From positions 12,958,001 through 13,022,000 of the forward strand of contig CM082579.2 in the NCBI GenBank assembly GCA_040954595.2: 64,000 bases of DNA. The letters run 5' to 3'. A model generated the notes under the pieces. It did no database searches. It was not told the origin of the DNA and saw only the letters and a list, made by a program, of their open reading frames with translations. The stretch is from Balanoglossus misakiensis (lineage: Eukaryota > Hemichordata). Shown here one piece after another: positions 36,299 through 47,019 of this stretch. The translations under genes and the position numbers were made by a program. Positions within the stretch are counted from its first letter, which is position 1, and every line of letters begins with the position of its first letter.

Positions 36299-38124
36299 CA
36301 GTCAGATCGCACGGCATTCATTAACATATGCAAATGAAGAAAGTACTTCAAACCATGTAGCCGTTAGAGTGGGCCCCGCTGACGGGTCGCGAAATAGGCC
36401 ATTTTTTTACTCGATATTATAGAGCTGTTTTCAGGCGATGTGGATTATTTTAAGACAAAACCGTGGATTCACTTGAAGGTAGGTATACTGGATTGTTACT
36501 GAATGATTTTTTGGCAACTTCTGTCGAGTAGTTTCTTTGTAATCACGAAATTTCTGACGACTGTGAAAAAACACATAGCGTTGACATCCTCTCGATTATT
36601 TTTAAGCTGACCGTTACACATGGATTTTACCATGAAATTTCAAACTTTTATCAAAATATAGACATCAAACTCCCTCTCTTTGAGTTTTCATTCACTTCCA
36701 AGCTTTGATAATGACGATATGACCAGTTCAATTTTGTTTACCTTTCAACCTGTGAGCGCCATTTTGTTTATTTTTCAACCCGTGAGCGCCACTTCTTCTG
36801 CAAAATGGCGGGAGAAGACAGCATGCATGTGTACGTATATACGCTGGCGCAGGCTTGATCCTGGGTTTTACCAGCTGCGTAGTTTTCCCTCCTCTCTCGT
36901 GCGAAGAAATTTTGATTGCTGATATGTAATCCCGAGTTTTACTAAACCCTAACAATTATTTTATGAAGGTTTGCCCGTCAAGGAAACTCACTTTTTTTAA
37001 TTTTATTGTTCTTTCAGATTGATGAAGACTGATTTTTGTGGTGGTGGTGGTGTTGCAGTTGACTGTTTTATTTTAGCTGTCTGAGTTGACAATTTATTCT
37101 GTATTTTGTTGTATTTTTAACTCTTTATCCTGTATTTTGTAGTAGTATTTTGAACACTGTTTAATAAATAAATTACTATTATTATTATTTATCGACCCAA
37201 TGCAATGATGACAAATCGCTCGCCTTCAGACACAAATGTTGTATTTATTGCATATATCATCGGCGAATAAAGGGAAGTGGTTTCGAAGTTACACTTGGCA
37301 TTTTCGAAAAGTCTACTTATATCCCACGATGCGGAGAAAAAAATATATACAAAATACGTCAGCTGAGCTCCTCACGTACGGTAAACCTGGCATTCTGTGC
37401 ATGGGTAATCAAATATTTGTTTGTAGCCCAATGTAGGCGAACGGCGTGGAGCACCCGGGCGCGGCACTCGTGCGATTGATCGATGTTGTGTCGAAATCAG
37501 GCCAGTAATTAAGTTAAAACTTGGCTGATATGTTACCTTAGAGTGTTATAACTATCCAGTAACTTTTACTTGACAAGTGTCTTTTAGAAACTGTTTTCCC
37601 CACGATAAACGTGTCGTTTCACGAGCAACGCAACACTTCCGTATTTACAAGCCTAACATGGAGAGGTCAACGTAGGGCCTATACTTCCGGGTCATATCGT
37701 CGAACTACATCGATTATTTTTAAGCTGACCGTTACACAAGCATTTCGAGTTAATTTCTTTTCATGGATGTTGGGACCGATATTAGACCTATCTGTCACGA
37801 AAACTTGGTTAACTTCCGAGGTCGTCTTCAAATGATTTTTGGCACGTTTGTGGACGTCTCTTCCGAGGTCACCAACATACCACCGAAAACACGCTAAAAA
37901 CTACTACTATTACCGACAGATTCTCATAAAATTTACGTCTGCAGTGCAAAATAGGAATCACTTTCGAAATTTATCGAGCTAGCATGGTATTTTATTGTAC
38001 CACGGAGTGTAAAAATCAAGTTGAAAATCACCTTGAAAACTGGCCTATTGCCGTCTGTTTGAAAATTAACGGTCGCTGGCTTGACGAACTTTCATATGCA
38101 AATGAGCACCGTGCGATCTGACTG
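36299..38124. mobile_element. 1826-bp DNA transposon nested in the LINE
   Basis: Perfect 16-bp inverted ends CAGTCAGATCGCACGG, flanked by AATA (36295-36298 and 38125-38128). Removing it with one AATA restores the LINE codons for MTHNKLQL exactly. ATGCAAAT lies 21-29 bp inside both ends, and the left end shares TCATTAACATATGCAAAT with the right end of the transposon at 14287-17669. It contains a direct repeat of TTATTTTTAAGCTGACCGTT (36598, 37711). No transposase recognised; non-autonomous. Confidence 0.93.
36802..36812 (+). promoter_or_regulatory. YY1-like motif inside nested transposon
   Basis: AAAATGGCGGG, one mismatch from the YY1 consensus AANATGGCGGC. Motif match only. Confidence 0.3.
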
Positions 38125-38900
38125 AATAAACTCCAGCTTAATGACAGTAAAACCGAAGTCCTTCTGATTCGCTCCAAGTTTAACAGCTCACCAGATCCTG
38201 TTAACAGTGTCAACATGGGTTCCATTTCTGTCACACCAGTCTCATCTGCTCGCAATATTGGCAAGATCCTCTTCGGCAGTAATCATATGTTCAGTCAGCA
38301 AATCGATCTACAGTCACCTCCGCCGAATTGGATCTATACGACGTTACATCACCAACGATACTTGCCAAACCTTAGTACATGCAACTCTATCTGCCAAACT
38401 TGACTACTGTAACTCACTCCTGTATGGTCTCCCAGAAAACACAATCGCCCTATTACAAAGAGCTCAGAATACTTCAGCCAGAATTGTCATGCGCACTAAG
38501 AAATTCACGCCTATCACTCCAGTTCTTGCCCCGTCTCAGGATCGACTACTAAATTGTGTTGATAACTTTCAAAGTTATCCATAACCAGACTCCCGCTTCC
38601 ATCAGTGATCTACTGCAGCCATACACTCCCACTCGTACACTGCGTTCATCCACCAAGAAACTTTTAACATGTACAACCTACAAAAACAAGACCTATGGCG
38701 GCCGTGCCTTCTGCTATTCAGCCCCTAAACTGTGGAACGCACTTCCTCTTGTCATCAGGGAATCTACAAACCTGGAGACTTTCAAAAGAAAACTGAAAAC
38801 TCGCATGTTCGAAAGAGCATACAGTGTGGTTTAACCATGAGCGTCATTGGGCAAAATTTCTTGTTTTGGATTTTGGCGCTATATAAACTTTTTGTTGATA

Positions 38901-38996
<96 letters not shown>
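38125..38996 (+). pseudogene. CR1/L2-like LINE reverse transcriptase, 3' part
   Basis: Continues the LINE cut at 36298: KLQLNDSKTEVLLIRSKFNS, then in another frame RRYITNDTCQTLVHATLSAK and LDYCNSLLYGLPENTIALLQ, then ITFKVIHNQTPASISDLLQP and RAFCYSAPKLWNALPLVIRE, ending with a stop at 38832-38834. This C-terminal segment (LDYCNSLLYG..APKLWNALP) is characteristic of CR1/L2-type LINEs. The 3' end runs into a GATT microsatellite tail, followed by the 9-bp TSD GAGAATTAA (38997-39005). At least two frameshifts. Confidence 0.93.

Positions 38997-38998
<2 letters not shown>
38901..38998. repeat. GATT microsatellite, LINE 3' tail
   Basis: About 24 uninterrupted GATT units directly after the LINE 3' UTR; simple-repeat tails are usual for CR1/L2-type LINEs. 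Confidence 0.97.
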
Positions 38999-39005
38999 GA
39001 ATTAA

Positions 39006-39258
39006 CTTTTCTCGTGCTGCATATGCGAGAAATGTAATTCTCACAGTCAACCGCGTGTAGCCAATGTAAGGTCGGGAAAAGAGTATACAGATATAGATGC
39101 AAAGTGGGTAAACAATTTTCTCGCGACTGACTGCAATACTTCACTTGCAGATTTCTCGCTGGACCTGTTGCGATGAAGATTGTGTTCTTGCATGCTTAAA
39201 CAGCGAGAAAGTGTCCGGGACTCCGTTCCTCGCCATTTTCTCACAAAATGCTGTTACT
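39006..39258. repeat. Inverted arm flanking LINE, right
   Basis: Reverse complement of this stretch reproduces the motif order of 35505-35646 (GAGAAAATGGCGAGGAAC, ACTTTCT, AAGAACACAAT, GCGAGAA). The LINE landed in the middle of a pre-existing palindromic or inverted-repeat element. Confidence 0.65.
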
Positions 39259-39655
39259 AGTGCAATCTGTACACAAATGAACCATGTGACCATTTGGAAC
39301 AAATTAACTTCATTAATTAGTTGACACACTCTCTTTGTGATGACGACCGTCTTGCCCGCAGACTTTGCGAGTTGTACGTTCGCGAACGAGGCTGGTAGGC
39401 GTAACTTCTTTGCAAAATTAGATACATGAGATAAAGGCACCTCGTGCTGACCTCAGGAGGGGACACAGTCTGTGTAGGACTTCGGACGCTGTTACAGTCT
39501 TAGGGTTTATTCGCAATACAGTCATCAGTAAAGACCTCTCCGTTTGCATGATGATTGTCGCTAGCAGTGTTGGTAGACTCAATTTTGGTATTGTGTCGAA
39601 GAATCACCACAGGCCGCACCGAAAATCAACTTGCGAAAATCTCTTTTTTGAGACA
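39259..39655. other. Unassigned sequence
   Basis: No gene. Contains TTCGCGAACGAGGCTGGTAGGC near 39369, similar to a block in the 18-25 kb array units (CGCGAACGAGGCTGGAAGGC on the minus strand). Confidence 0.4.
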
Positions 39656-39960
39656 CGTCGTACTATGGGCACTGTTCACTCAGATCAGTACATGTCCTCT
39701 AGTGTTAATGTCGCATTTAGTCTATCAGAACAGTTATTGAACAGAGCTTGGGACGGGATGATATTTCATTAGCATTCACTAGGGGGTATACATGTGTACA
39801 GTCATGACAGTCATTGAACAGAGCTACATTGCAGAACATTTTATCATCGTAATTGTACTGAAACAGGAGTGGGAATGACATGTTATTCTCTGTCATAGAA
39901 AAGAGCTATGGGTCAGCATAACATTGTATGGGGAGAGGCAACATATTTTTTGTCACTATG
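39656..39960 (-). repeat. Diverged, inverted relative of the 18-25 kb array unit
   Basis: On the minus strand it reads CATTAACACTAGAGGACATG then TACTGATCTGAGTGAACAG, matching the near-palindromic block of the array, followed by weaker similarity to its AATAAA/TGACAT sub-repeats. It shows the array unit also exists as a dispersed element. Confidence 0.65.
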
Positions 39961-39989
39961 TCAGTCATAGTTCAACTACTACTAAATAA

Positions 39990-41072
39990 CAAGACAATGT
40001 TTAGAAGCAACCATGGATATTTTAGAACAAACAGTCGATCTACAGAGTCTACCGGAAAACTTTCTTATTCGCTCGGGCCTGTGTGTTCTACGCATCACAA
40101 CTGAACATGCAAATAACGAGACGGCGTTTGGAAGCAACCATGGATATTTTAGAACAAACCGTCGATCTACAGAGTCTACCGGAAAACTTTCTTATTCGCT
40201 CGGACCTATGTGTTCTACGCATGACAACTGAATATGCAAATAACGAGACGGCGTTTGGAAGCAACTATGCATGGATATTTTAGAACAAACAGTCGATCTA
40301 CAGAGTCTACCAGAAAACGTTCTTATTCGCTCGGGCAGTGTGTTCTACGCATCACAACTGATGCAAATAACAAGACAGCGTTTGGAAGCAACCATGGATA
40401 TTTTAAAACAAACAGTCGATCTACAGAGTCTACCGGAAAACTTTCTTATTCGCTCGGACCTATGTGTTCTACGCATCACAACTGAATATGCAAATAACGA
40501 GACGGCGTTTGGAAGCAACCATGGATATTTTAGAACAAACCGTCGATCTACAGAGTCTACCGGAAAACTTTCTTATTCGCTCGGACCTATATGTTCTACG
40601 CATCACAACGGAATATGCAAATAACGAGACGGCGTTTGGAAGCAACCATGGATATTTCAGAACAAACCGTCGATCTTCAGAGTCTACCAGAAAACTTTCT
40701 TATTCGCTCGGACCTATGTGTTCTACGCATCACAACGGAATATGCAAATAACGAGACGGCGTTTGGAAGCAACCATGCATGGATATTTTAGAACAAACCG
40801 TCGATCTACAGAGTCTACCGGAAAACTTTCTTATTCGCTCGAGCCAATGTGTTCTACGCATCACAACTGAATATGCAAATAAGGAGACGGTGACTGGAAG
40901 CAACCATGGATATTTTAGAACAAACAGTCGATCCACAGAGTCTACCGGAAAACTTTCTTATTCGCTCGGGCCAGTGTGTTCTACGCATCACAACTGAATA
41001 TGCAAATAACGAGACGGTGTTTGGAAGCAACCATGGATATTTTAGAACAAACCGTCGATCTACAGAGTCTAC
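39990..41072 (+). repeat. 127-bp satellite array, about 8.5 copies
   Basis: The landmark GGATAT recurs at 40015, 40142, 40273, 40396, 40523, 40650, 40781, 40908 and 41035; most spacings are 127 bp, with 131-bp monomers carrying an extra ATGC and one 123-bp monomer. Each monomer contains TATGCAAATAACGAGAC. Frames stay open because the monomer lacks stops and 127 is not a multiple of three, so the translations cycle; I do not read them as protein. Confidence 0.95.
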
Positions 41073-41082
41073 AGGCCGATTT

Positions 41083-41147
41083 ACACGAGGCAACTCGGTA
41101 GACAACTCGGCAGGCAACCCGGAGTTGCTCGTTGAGTTGCCTCGTGT
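41083..41147. repeat. Inverted repeat/hairpin at satellite edge
   Basis: ACACGAGGCAACTC (41083) and GAGTTGCCTCGTGT (41134) form a 14-bp perfect stem around GGTAGACAACTCGG..; a related ACTCGG/CAACGAG block appears near 54440-54495. Possibly a transposon terminus. Confidence 0.55.
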
Positions 41148-42033
41148 GTATGATGTAGTCGCGTCGCTGGAACGTGTCTGGCGACGTCGCCTCGAAATCC
41201 GTCATGTCAGATTTTCGGGCCACGAGTAGCGTGACGCGCAAGCGATTGCCCTGTGATACTAATACATGTTGACATCTGCACATGCGAAAATGGTATTAAT
41301 TTGTTATTTTACGAACCAGAAACTAGCTGTAGACTCCGGAAAATATTGGGTTGATAAGTATTTGCTATGAAATAGGACAATTGTATAATATTGTAATAGT
41401 TTAATTTTTCAATATAAACTCAAGTTTTTGTGAAATAACATTTCAATTAATTTTCTTTCCTGTGACGGTACGGAAATAAACTACTGTTAATTTCCGTGAA
41501 AATGGTTATGACGATTGGCACTTCAATTGGAACGTACTTGGTCCAGCTTTTTTTCGTGAGGTTCATTGTGTTTGTTTGTTTTATTTTTATTTTTTTTTTT
41601 TGGGGGGGGGGTGCCGTAACCATATATTATAACCAAATTTCAGAGTAAACGTCAGATTATAATTATTGTCCAAAGTTCAATAGTTTTGCACAACCTCGAG
41701 TCTCCAATGTAGGCTACGTCGTAGAACCCGCTTTTTTGGGTAAAAGTTATTTCTTTGTCTGTGACGACATCATGCATACTCTGGCTCAGCAATCTCAAAA
41801 AATGTTGCACCAAAACTTAATATAGCTTTTCACAGAATCATTGAAAGATTGTGGTTACCTTATGCGGGTACCACTACGTTTGTTCAAGTCAGACTTGACA
41901 CCAAATCTTCTCTGTCACTGGAACTCTACCTTTTGACCCCTATGAAACCTATATTTAAATACTCACTTTCTTTCTTCCGTATGGTATCAATAAACAAGAA
42001 AGACAAAAAAATTTTTCTCGAGAGAATAGATTT
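41148..42033. other. Unassigned, with a repeat shared with 54.5 and 57.2 kb
   Basis: AACTAGCTGTAGACTCCGGA at about 41320 recurs at 54563, and a block around TTCCGTGAAAATGGT at about 41490 recurs at 57251. Poly-T/poly-G run at 41591-41611. Confidence 0.5.
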
Positions 42034-42369
42034 TGTATTTGCAATGACGGCAGTACCGAAAACGAGAACCATTTCCTTTTGCAATGTAAATTTAATAACG
42101 TTTTAAATTATCTCCCACCCCGGTACTCCACAAACCCGAATCTAGATAAATTTGGAATTGTGCCGTATTTATTTCCTCATCACAGACTCCCACGCCAAGC
42201 GTACATCATGAACAATTTAGGCAGAAATAATTGGGCCACATCAATTACTAGTACATTTTGTTTTCATATACGTTGGGCTATGTCTGGGTTGTGCAAGAAG
42301 CTGGAAATAAAAATTCAAGTTGATTTTTATTTGGTTCTATTAACTTTTTTCTCTGTAAAATCTGAGTAA
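42034..42369 (+). pseudogene. LINE C-terminal relic
   Basis: In frame from 42034 it encodes CICNDGSTENENHFLLQC, a knuckle like the one in the LINE insertion at 20287, then LNYLPPRYSTNPNLDKF and a tail with FHIRWAMSG, ending with TGA-like stop at 42367-42369. The parallel order with the 20287 element (knuckle, PRY, then F-H-A/I-M) supports a related non-LTR retrotransposon. The part upstream of 42034 is not recognisable, so it is a truncated or decayed copy. Confidence 0.6.
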
Positions 42370-44519
42370 ACGATTGACAGAGAATGTTACTGTAAGTCTA
42401 TTTTCAGATATGAAGCGGTGGCCTTGAAAAATAGGCCTAATAAAGCATTGTTGTTATATGCGGCTAGTCTGGCCGTTGGAAATCAAGCTTGCTCAGCGTG
42501 GCTGGTGTAACCTTCCCACAGGTTACAAAAAGGAGAGAGTGTAATAATGTCATACACGAGTAGGAGCGCTTTTTTTCCTCTCTGGGGCTTGGGCCTGGAA
42601 GTAAAACCTGAACACCCCATTAGCCCTACGGAACGTTTCAAACAATTTGCTCGTTCCAATCAGTTTATGTCGAAATGGAAATACTATTCTTAAAATACAT
42701 TTTCCTATAACGTGTTTCACCAAAGTGCGAAACACTTAAAACGTTTATCTAACAACGGGAACGATGGTGAATTTTGTTTCTTCATAACGAGAGTGATGGA
42801 ACTATTCGATGATTTGTTTCTATCAGGCCGATGGGCCGATTCCCGGAAGACAAGCCACCACAAGAGGGCGCACTATGCAGGCTACTCGGGAAAGCTTTGA
42901 AAGAATGCATGAAAACCAAAAGAATTTGTCCGCTCAATTCAATACAACGCAGTAAATACGTGACCCTTCATCTCTTTGTTTTAAAGCAGTGGTACGTACA
43001 CATTCAATGACAATGGTGTTTGCAAGGAAAACTTGACAAAATAAGTCAATTGTATTCATTTCTATATTTCTAGAAAATCATGAAAACATTTTGGTAACAT
43101 GTACACAATAATCATCTTACTCGAAGGCACACAAGCAATGAACAACACGATGTCCCCTCGTTTATATAGTTCAAACTTTTCACTTTTAGTAATTTTGCTT
43201 TGTGTATCTGCTGTTTCTAATTCCAGAAAGTGTTTTATCAATATAGTCACATGAATACTGTTCATGCAGTCACTGATCACCCGCCCCTAAGTGTCCAGTG
43301 TTTTATAGATATTGTTACGATCTGTATAAAGGTCAAATACGATTTCAAGGGTCAATTAATCCAGAGCTCGGGAATGTCTATGTTTGATAGTATTTGATTT
43401 TATGTATTTGAAGTAGATAGGGAGAGCGGGTGTTTAACTGACTGCTCTGGTTGTCAATCATCACCGAACTGACTTGTAAATTGGTACGTATAGAGTTGAA
43501 TTGATGCCCAATGGGATTGTATTTGTGATATTTTACATGGTTAACCACGCCTTGAGAAAAGTAATTATAAGAGAACCTTGTTTCCAAAGTTGGGGAGAGG
43601 AGAATAATCTAACGGGAGATGGGAGTACCTCAGGCTACTGAGTTTGTTCCCTTCCTCATGTACTTTACTGGGCGTTTTTGATGTACTTTAGTAATTCTCG
43701 ACAATAAATGAACGTGAATCAGATACGTGTCTCCGTGGATCACTGTTCTCGTCAGAGCCCGTTACCTCATCGCTACAGATTCCCCGATGCATGAACAACC
43801 CATGAGATACCAGCGGTAATAATATAGCTGAAACATTTCGAGTTTGCCGTTGCCGTCACCAAAAACCAGAAAAAAGGGGCGACGCGCTGTTATTCAAGTG
43901 ACGCGGGCGCTGACCAGAAGCATTTCATTTCTTTTGCCTTATCAGATGATTCTGTCTCTTATTTGTTTTTTTTGGATAATATTGTCTAAGTTGTCTAAGG
44001 CAGAGCGTGTCAGGAGCATGCGCAACATGCGTAATTTGACAAAGTGTTCTGTTTGAAAGGCATCTCATTGATGTCAGTGCATCCATGCAAATTTGATTGT
44101 TTATATGCATGGTTGTATAACAGTGGTGACATGGTAAAGAATTTGACCAATCAAAAATAACTTTACGAGAGAGTGCTGCATAACTTCGTAATCTTGGAAG
44201 GCTGTTCCTGATTGGTGAGTTGTTGTTTGACAGCTCAATCTGCATGCTACCAACAACTGTATTCTGTTTGCTTCACCTGTTGTTTTATCCTTTACGATGT
44301 CATTTTCACTTCTGTCTATTTAGCATATCGCTCAAGGTATTTGCATAACAATAAAACCTTGTCGTTGATGTTCAGTTCGTTTATCGTCCTCCCTTCTGTC
44401 CACACGCCTTCATATTCGATCCGCAAACATTCCCTAGCTTTAGATTTTTTTCTCGATTTATTAGTTCTTAGTTTAGTTTTATTGCATTTCCCAGTTCATT
44501 TTCATTATCATATTTCATA
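42370..44519. other. Unassigned sequence
   Basis: No supported genes or clear repeats. Short frames at 42550-42900, 43062-43587 and 43844-44245 lack domains. An AATAAATGAACG block near 43704 vaguely resembles an LTR end but no matching start or TSD was found. Confidence 0.35.
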
Positions 44520-44870
44520 GTTTAGATCAGTTTTGGTTAGATATAGAATTTTTTTTTTCATTTAGATATATAATTTTTTTTTCATTCAGTTATCGTTTAC
44601 AGTCGCATTTCTTTCAGATTTCTTAGTCAGTTAGTTAGATAGATTAGTTTATTATATTAGTTCCGTTTATTATTAGATTTTTAGTTAGTATATTTTCTTA
44701 TTTCAGATTAGTTATAGTATTAGTATTTTTAGTTGGTTGATAAGTTAGTTAGATAGTTAGTTACTTAGTAGTAAGTAAGTTAGTTTGATAGTTAGTTGCT
44801 TAGTATAGTAAGTTAGTTAGTAAGTTAGTTAGTTAGTTTCTTAGTTATAGTTTCAATATTAGTTTTTCTT
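44520..44870. repeat. Degenerate TTAG-rich simple repeat
   Basis: Imperfect TTAGTTAG/TTAGATAG runs and T-rich tracts, densest at 44727-44850. Confidence 0.85.
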
Positions 44871-46951
44871 CGGTAGTATTGCTCGGCCAAAGGATTGAAG
44901 TAAGTATAATATATATTGTTAATGATTTTTCCTTGTGTTTGCGCGCAACTTCCCTTAGGTAGCTGCAAGGGCCCTGTATTATATGTTCTGGTTCGGATTG
45001 TGCATGACATATCCGTCTTGTAACAAGAGAATCCATAAGCAAGTAGGTTGTATAGAAAGAACGGCAGGGCCGGTTTTCGTTGCAACAATTTGCTCTGTTT
45101 TCTGCTTGAGTCAGGCCTACGTGTTGGAATAATGGCAGACGGACGTATTCGACATTGAGTGCAGCAATGCCAAAACAATACATGGTTCAAAGCAGAAAGT
45201 CGGACCAATTGATATCATAAGAATGTCAAGACTAACATCAACCCTAAAGGCAGACCAGGGCCTCTATAATTGACTATCTCCATACAGTAGAACTAATTAC
45301 ATGGTCTAAACATTAGCGTCGAATGTAAAAGAAAGTATTGAGGCACACCGTACACCATGAATAGATCCACGTGGAAGACAGCAGCCAACCGAGTATAAAT
45401 GACAATCTGTACAAGCGCTTTCAATTTGTCTTTTCCCATAGGATTGCTGGAAAACCCGCGTCTCGTCTGCTATTGTCATTTTCATGAACGTTTGGGTCTA
45501 CCCATAGCTCAGTCAAATGAATTCAAATTGAATGGTAGAAAACAATTGAATAGCCAACGCGCTCAATTTCGAGATATGTTCACCCATGGGACAACGTAAA
45601 ATTGTTGCCTCGGTAGTTTTTATTTTCATTATGATCGACTAATCTCACGGCCTTGAATTTCAAAACCAAGCACGTTTTAACCCCATGCAATTTATTAGCG
45701 ATCGAAAAAATGCTTAGTAAGGAGAATAAACAACCAGCAACTTCTAAAGAGAAGTGACAAGACTTTCAATTTTACGAATATTCACGCATTAGTATTGTCG
45801 CGTACTTGCTCCGTGTCTACAGCATTTGCCACAATTGACAAATGAGCGAAATTCACTTTTCTGCTAACCACCTTTGGAAATATTTATTAGTGGCTTTCGC
45901 TGTGCAGCCGCCATTATTTTTATAGTGTCACTGTCTATACTTTGGGGCTATTTTTCACATACACTGAATGATGACGGAGCTCAGCTAGTGCCCTCGAGCG
46001 ATATGTTTTCCATTCTTAGAATATCCAAACGAAAACACACCAAGTTTTCTGCCAGCTGTTTGTATTTTAATTTTCTGGCGTTGAACAAGCTGCAATGACT
46101 GTGTGGTGCAGTTCGTTTCACTTTGTAGCCTTACTCGGACTATTTTGCAGACACACATGTTAAACTAGGTTGTCGGCATTGACAATCCCATAAATAATAT
46201 GGTATCGACCAGTGCAGGCCCACGTTCCCGTCCGCAGTTCATTTCCAACTTGAAAATTATTTTTATAGTACAGTATTATAATATTATAACCGGAGCACGC
46301 CCTTAACAGGGTTGACCTTTGGCCTGTCAAAAAAACACTCGAGCGCCATGACACTCGAGTGTCGGTGCATCGACCAGAAGTAATATTTATATTGATTTAT
46401 TGTGGATTCCACTCGAGTCATATCGAGATGAATCAAGGAGTCATGGTCCAAGCAATGATGAGACAGGTAAAATACAGTTTTCAGCCACGATATGATGTGA
46501 TACACGACTAAACCCAAACGCAACTGCAGAACCGTAGCTCGAGGTTTACAAAGGCACACGGCACGATCGCTTCGCGATGGTCGCGATGGGGCTGCAGTAA
46601 CTGTATGTTTACACCTTTGGTTATAATCCAGCAACAGGCCTGGTTTGGCATGCATATATGCCTGGTGAAATTCCTCCAACACCTCTTCAGGCCCTAAATA
46701 AATAATGATCGCTCTCTTAGACAGCTTCAAGTTGTGATTATAATGGTGGGCCTGTAATTCCTCATTATAACCAGTAAACTAGTACAATTTACTGTCTCAG
46801 ACCTGGACAATTGACACCGCTATCAATATTTAATTTGCAAGTAAGCTTACATGAAAACGAGGAAACAGACCTGTGGTATGATTCCACTTTATTTGAAATA
46901 ATGAAATTTGTTATTTATCATCCTTGATGTCATTTCATTATTTTTGTTTAG
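44871..46951. other. Mostly unassigned; possible LINE tail and an old repeat
   Basis: On the minus strand near 44940-45120 a frame with CHAQSEPEHIIQGPCSYLRE weakly resembles LINE C-termini of the C..C....EHILQ.C type; not firm. 45440-45860 is related to 35140-35540. A palindrome-rich stretch with CACTCGAGTG occurs near 46347. No confident gene or promoter upstream of the exon at 46952. Confidence 0.35.
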
Positions 46952-47019
46952 ATATGTGGTAATACCATTCCGCAAAGTTCAGAACAATCCGGCTCCAGCG
47001 AACCGAAGAGAGCTATAAG
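46952..47019 (+). other. Candidate 5' UTR exon 1
   Basis: TTTTTGTTTAG acceptor and AAGGTATGT donor. In the frame leading to the ATG at 48039 it carries a TAA, so it is non-coding. An upstream first exon is expected, because this one begins with an acceptor. Confidence 0.5.

Noticed and set aside
38782-39144. Frame with repeated INQS residues
   Set aside because: Antisense translation of the GATT microsatellite tail of the LINE.
40013-41229. Overlapping open frames as a repeat protein
   Set aside because: They arise from a 127-bp satellite whose period is not a multiple of three; all frames are open by lack of stops.
43290-43790. Possible solo LTR (TGTTACGATC... and AATAAA near 43704)
   Set aside because: No matching inverted TG..CA ends or target-site duplication were found.
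44825-45208. LINE C-terminal tail on the minus strand
   Set aside because: Only a short, weak match (EHIIQ with one Cys pair) across shifting frames; mentioned but not called as a feature.
46284-46730. 148-codon minus frame as a gene
   Set aside because: Composition and lack of any domain do not support coding; it is antisense to the region just upstream of the split gene.
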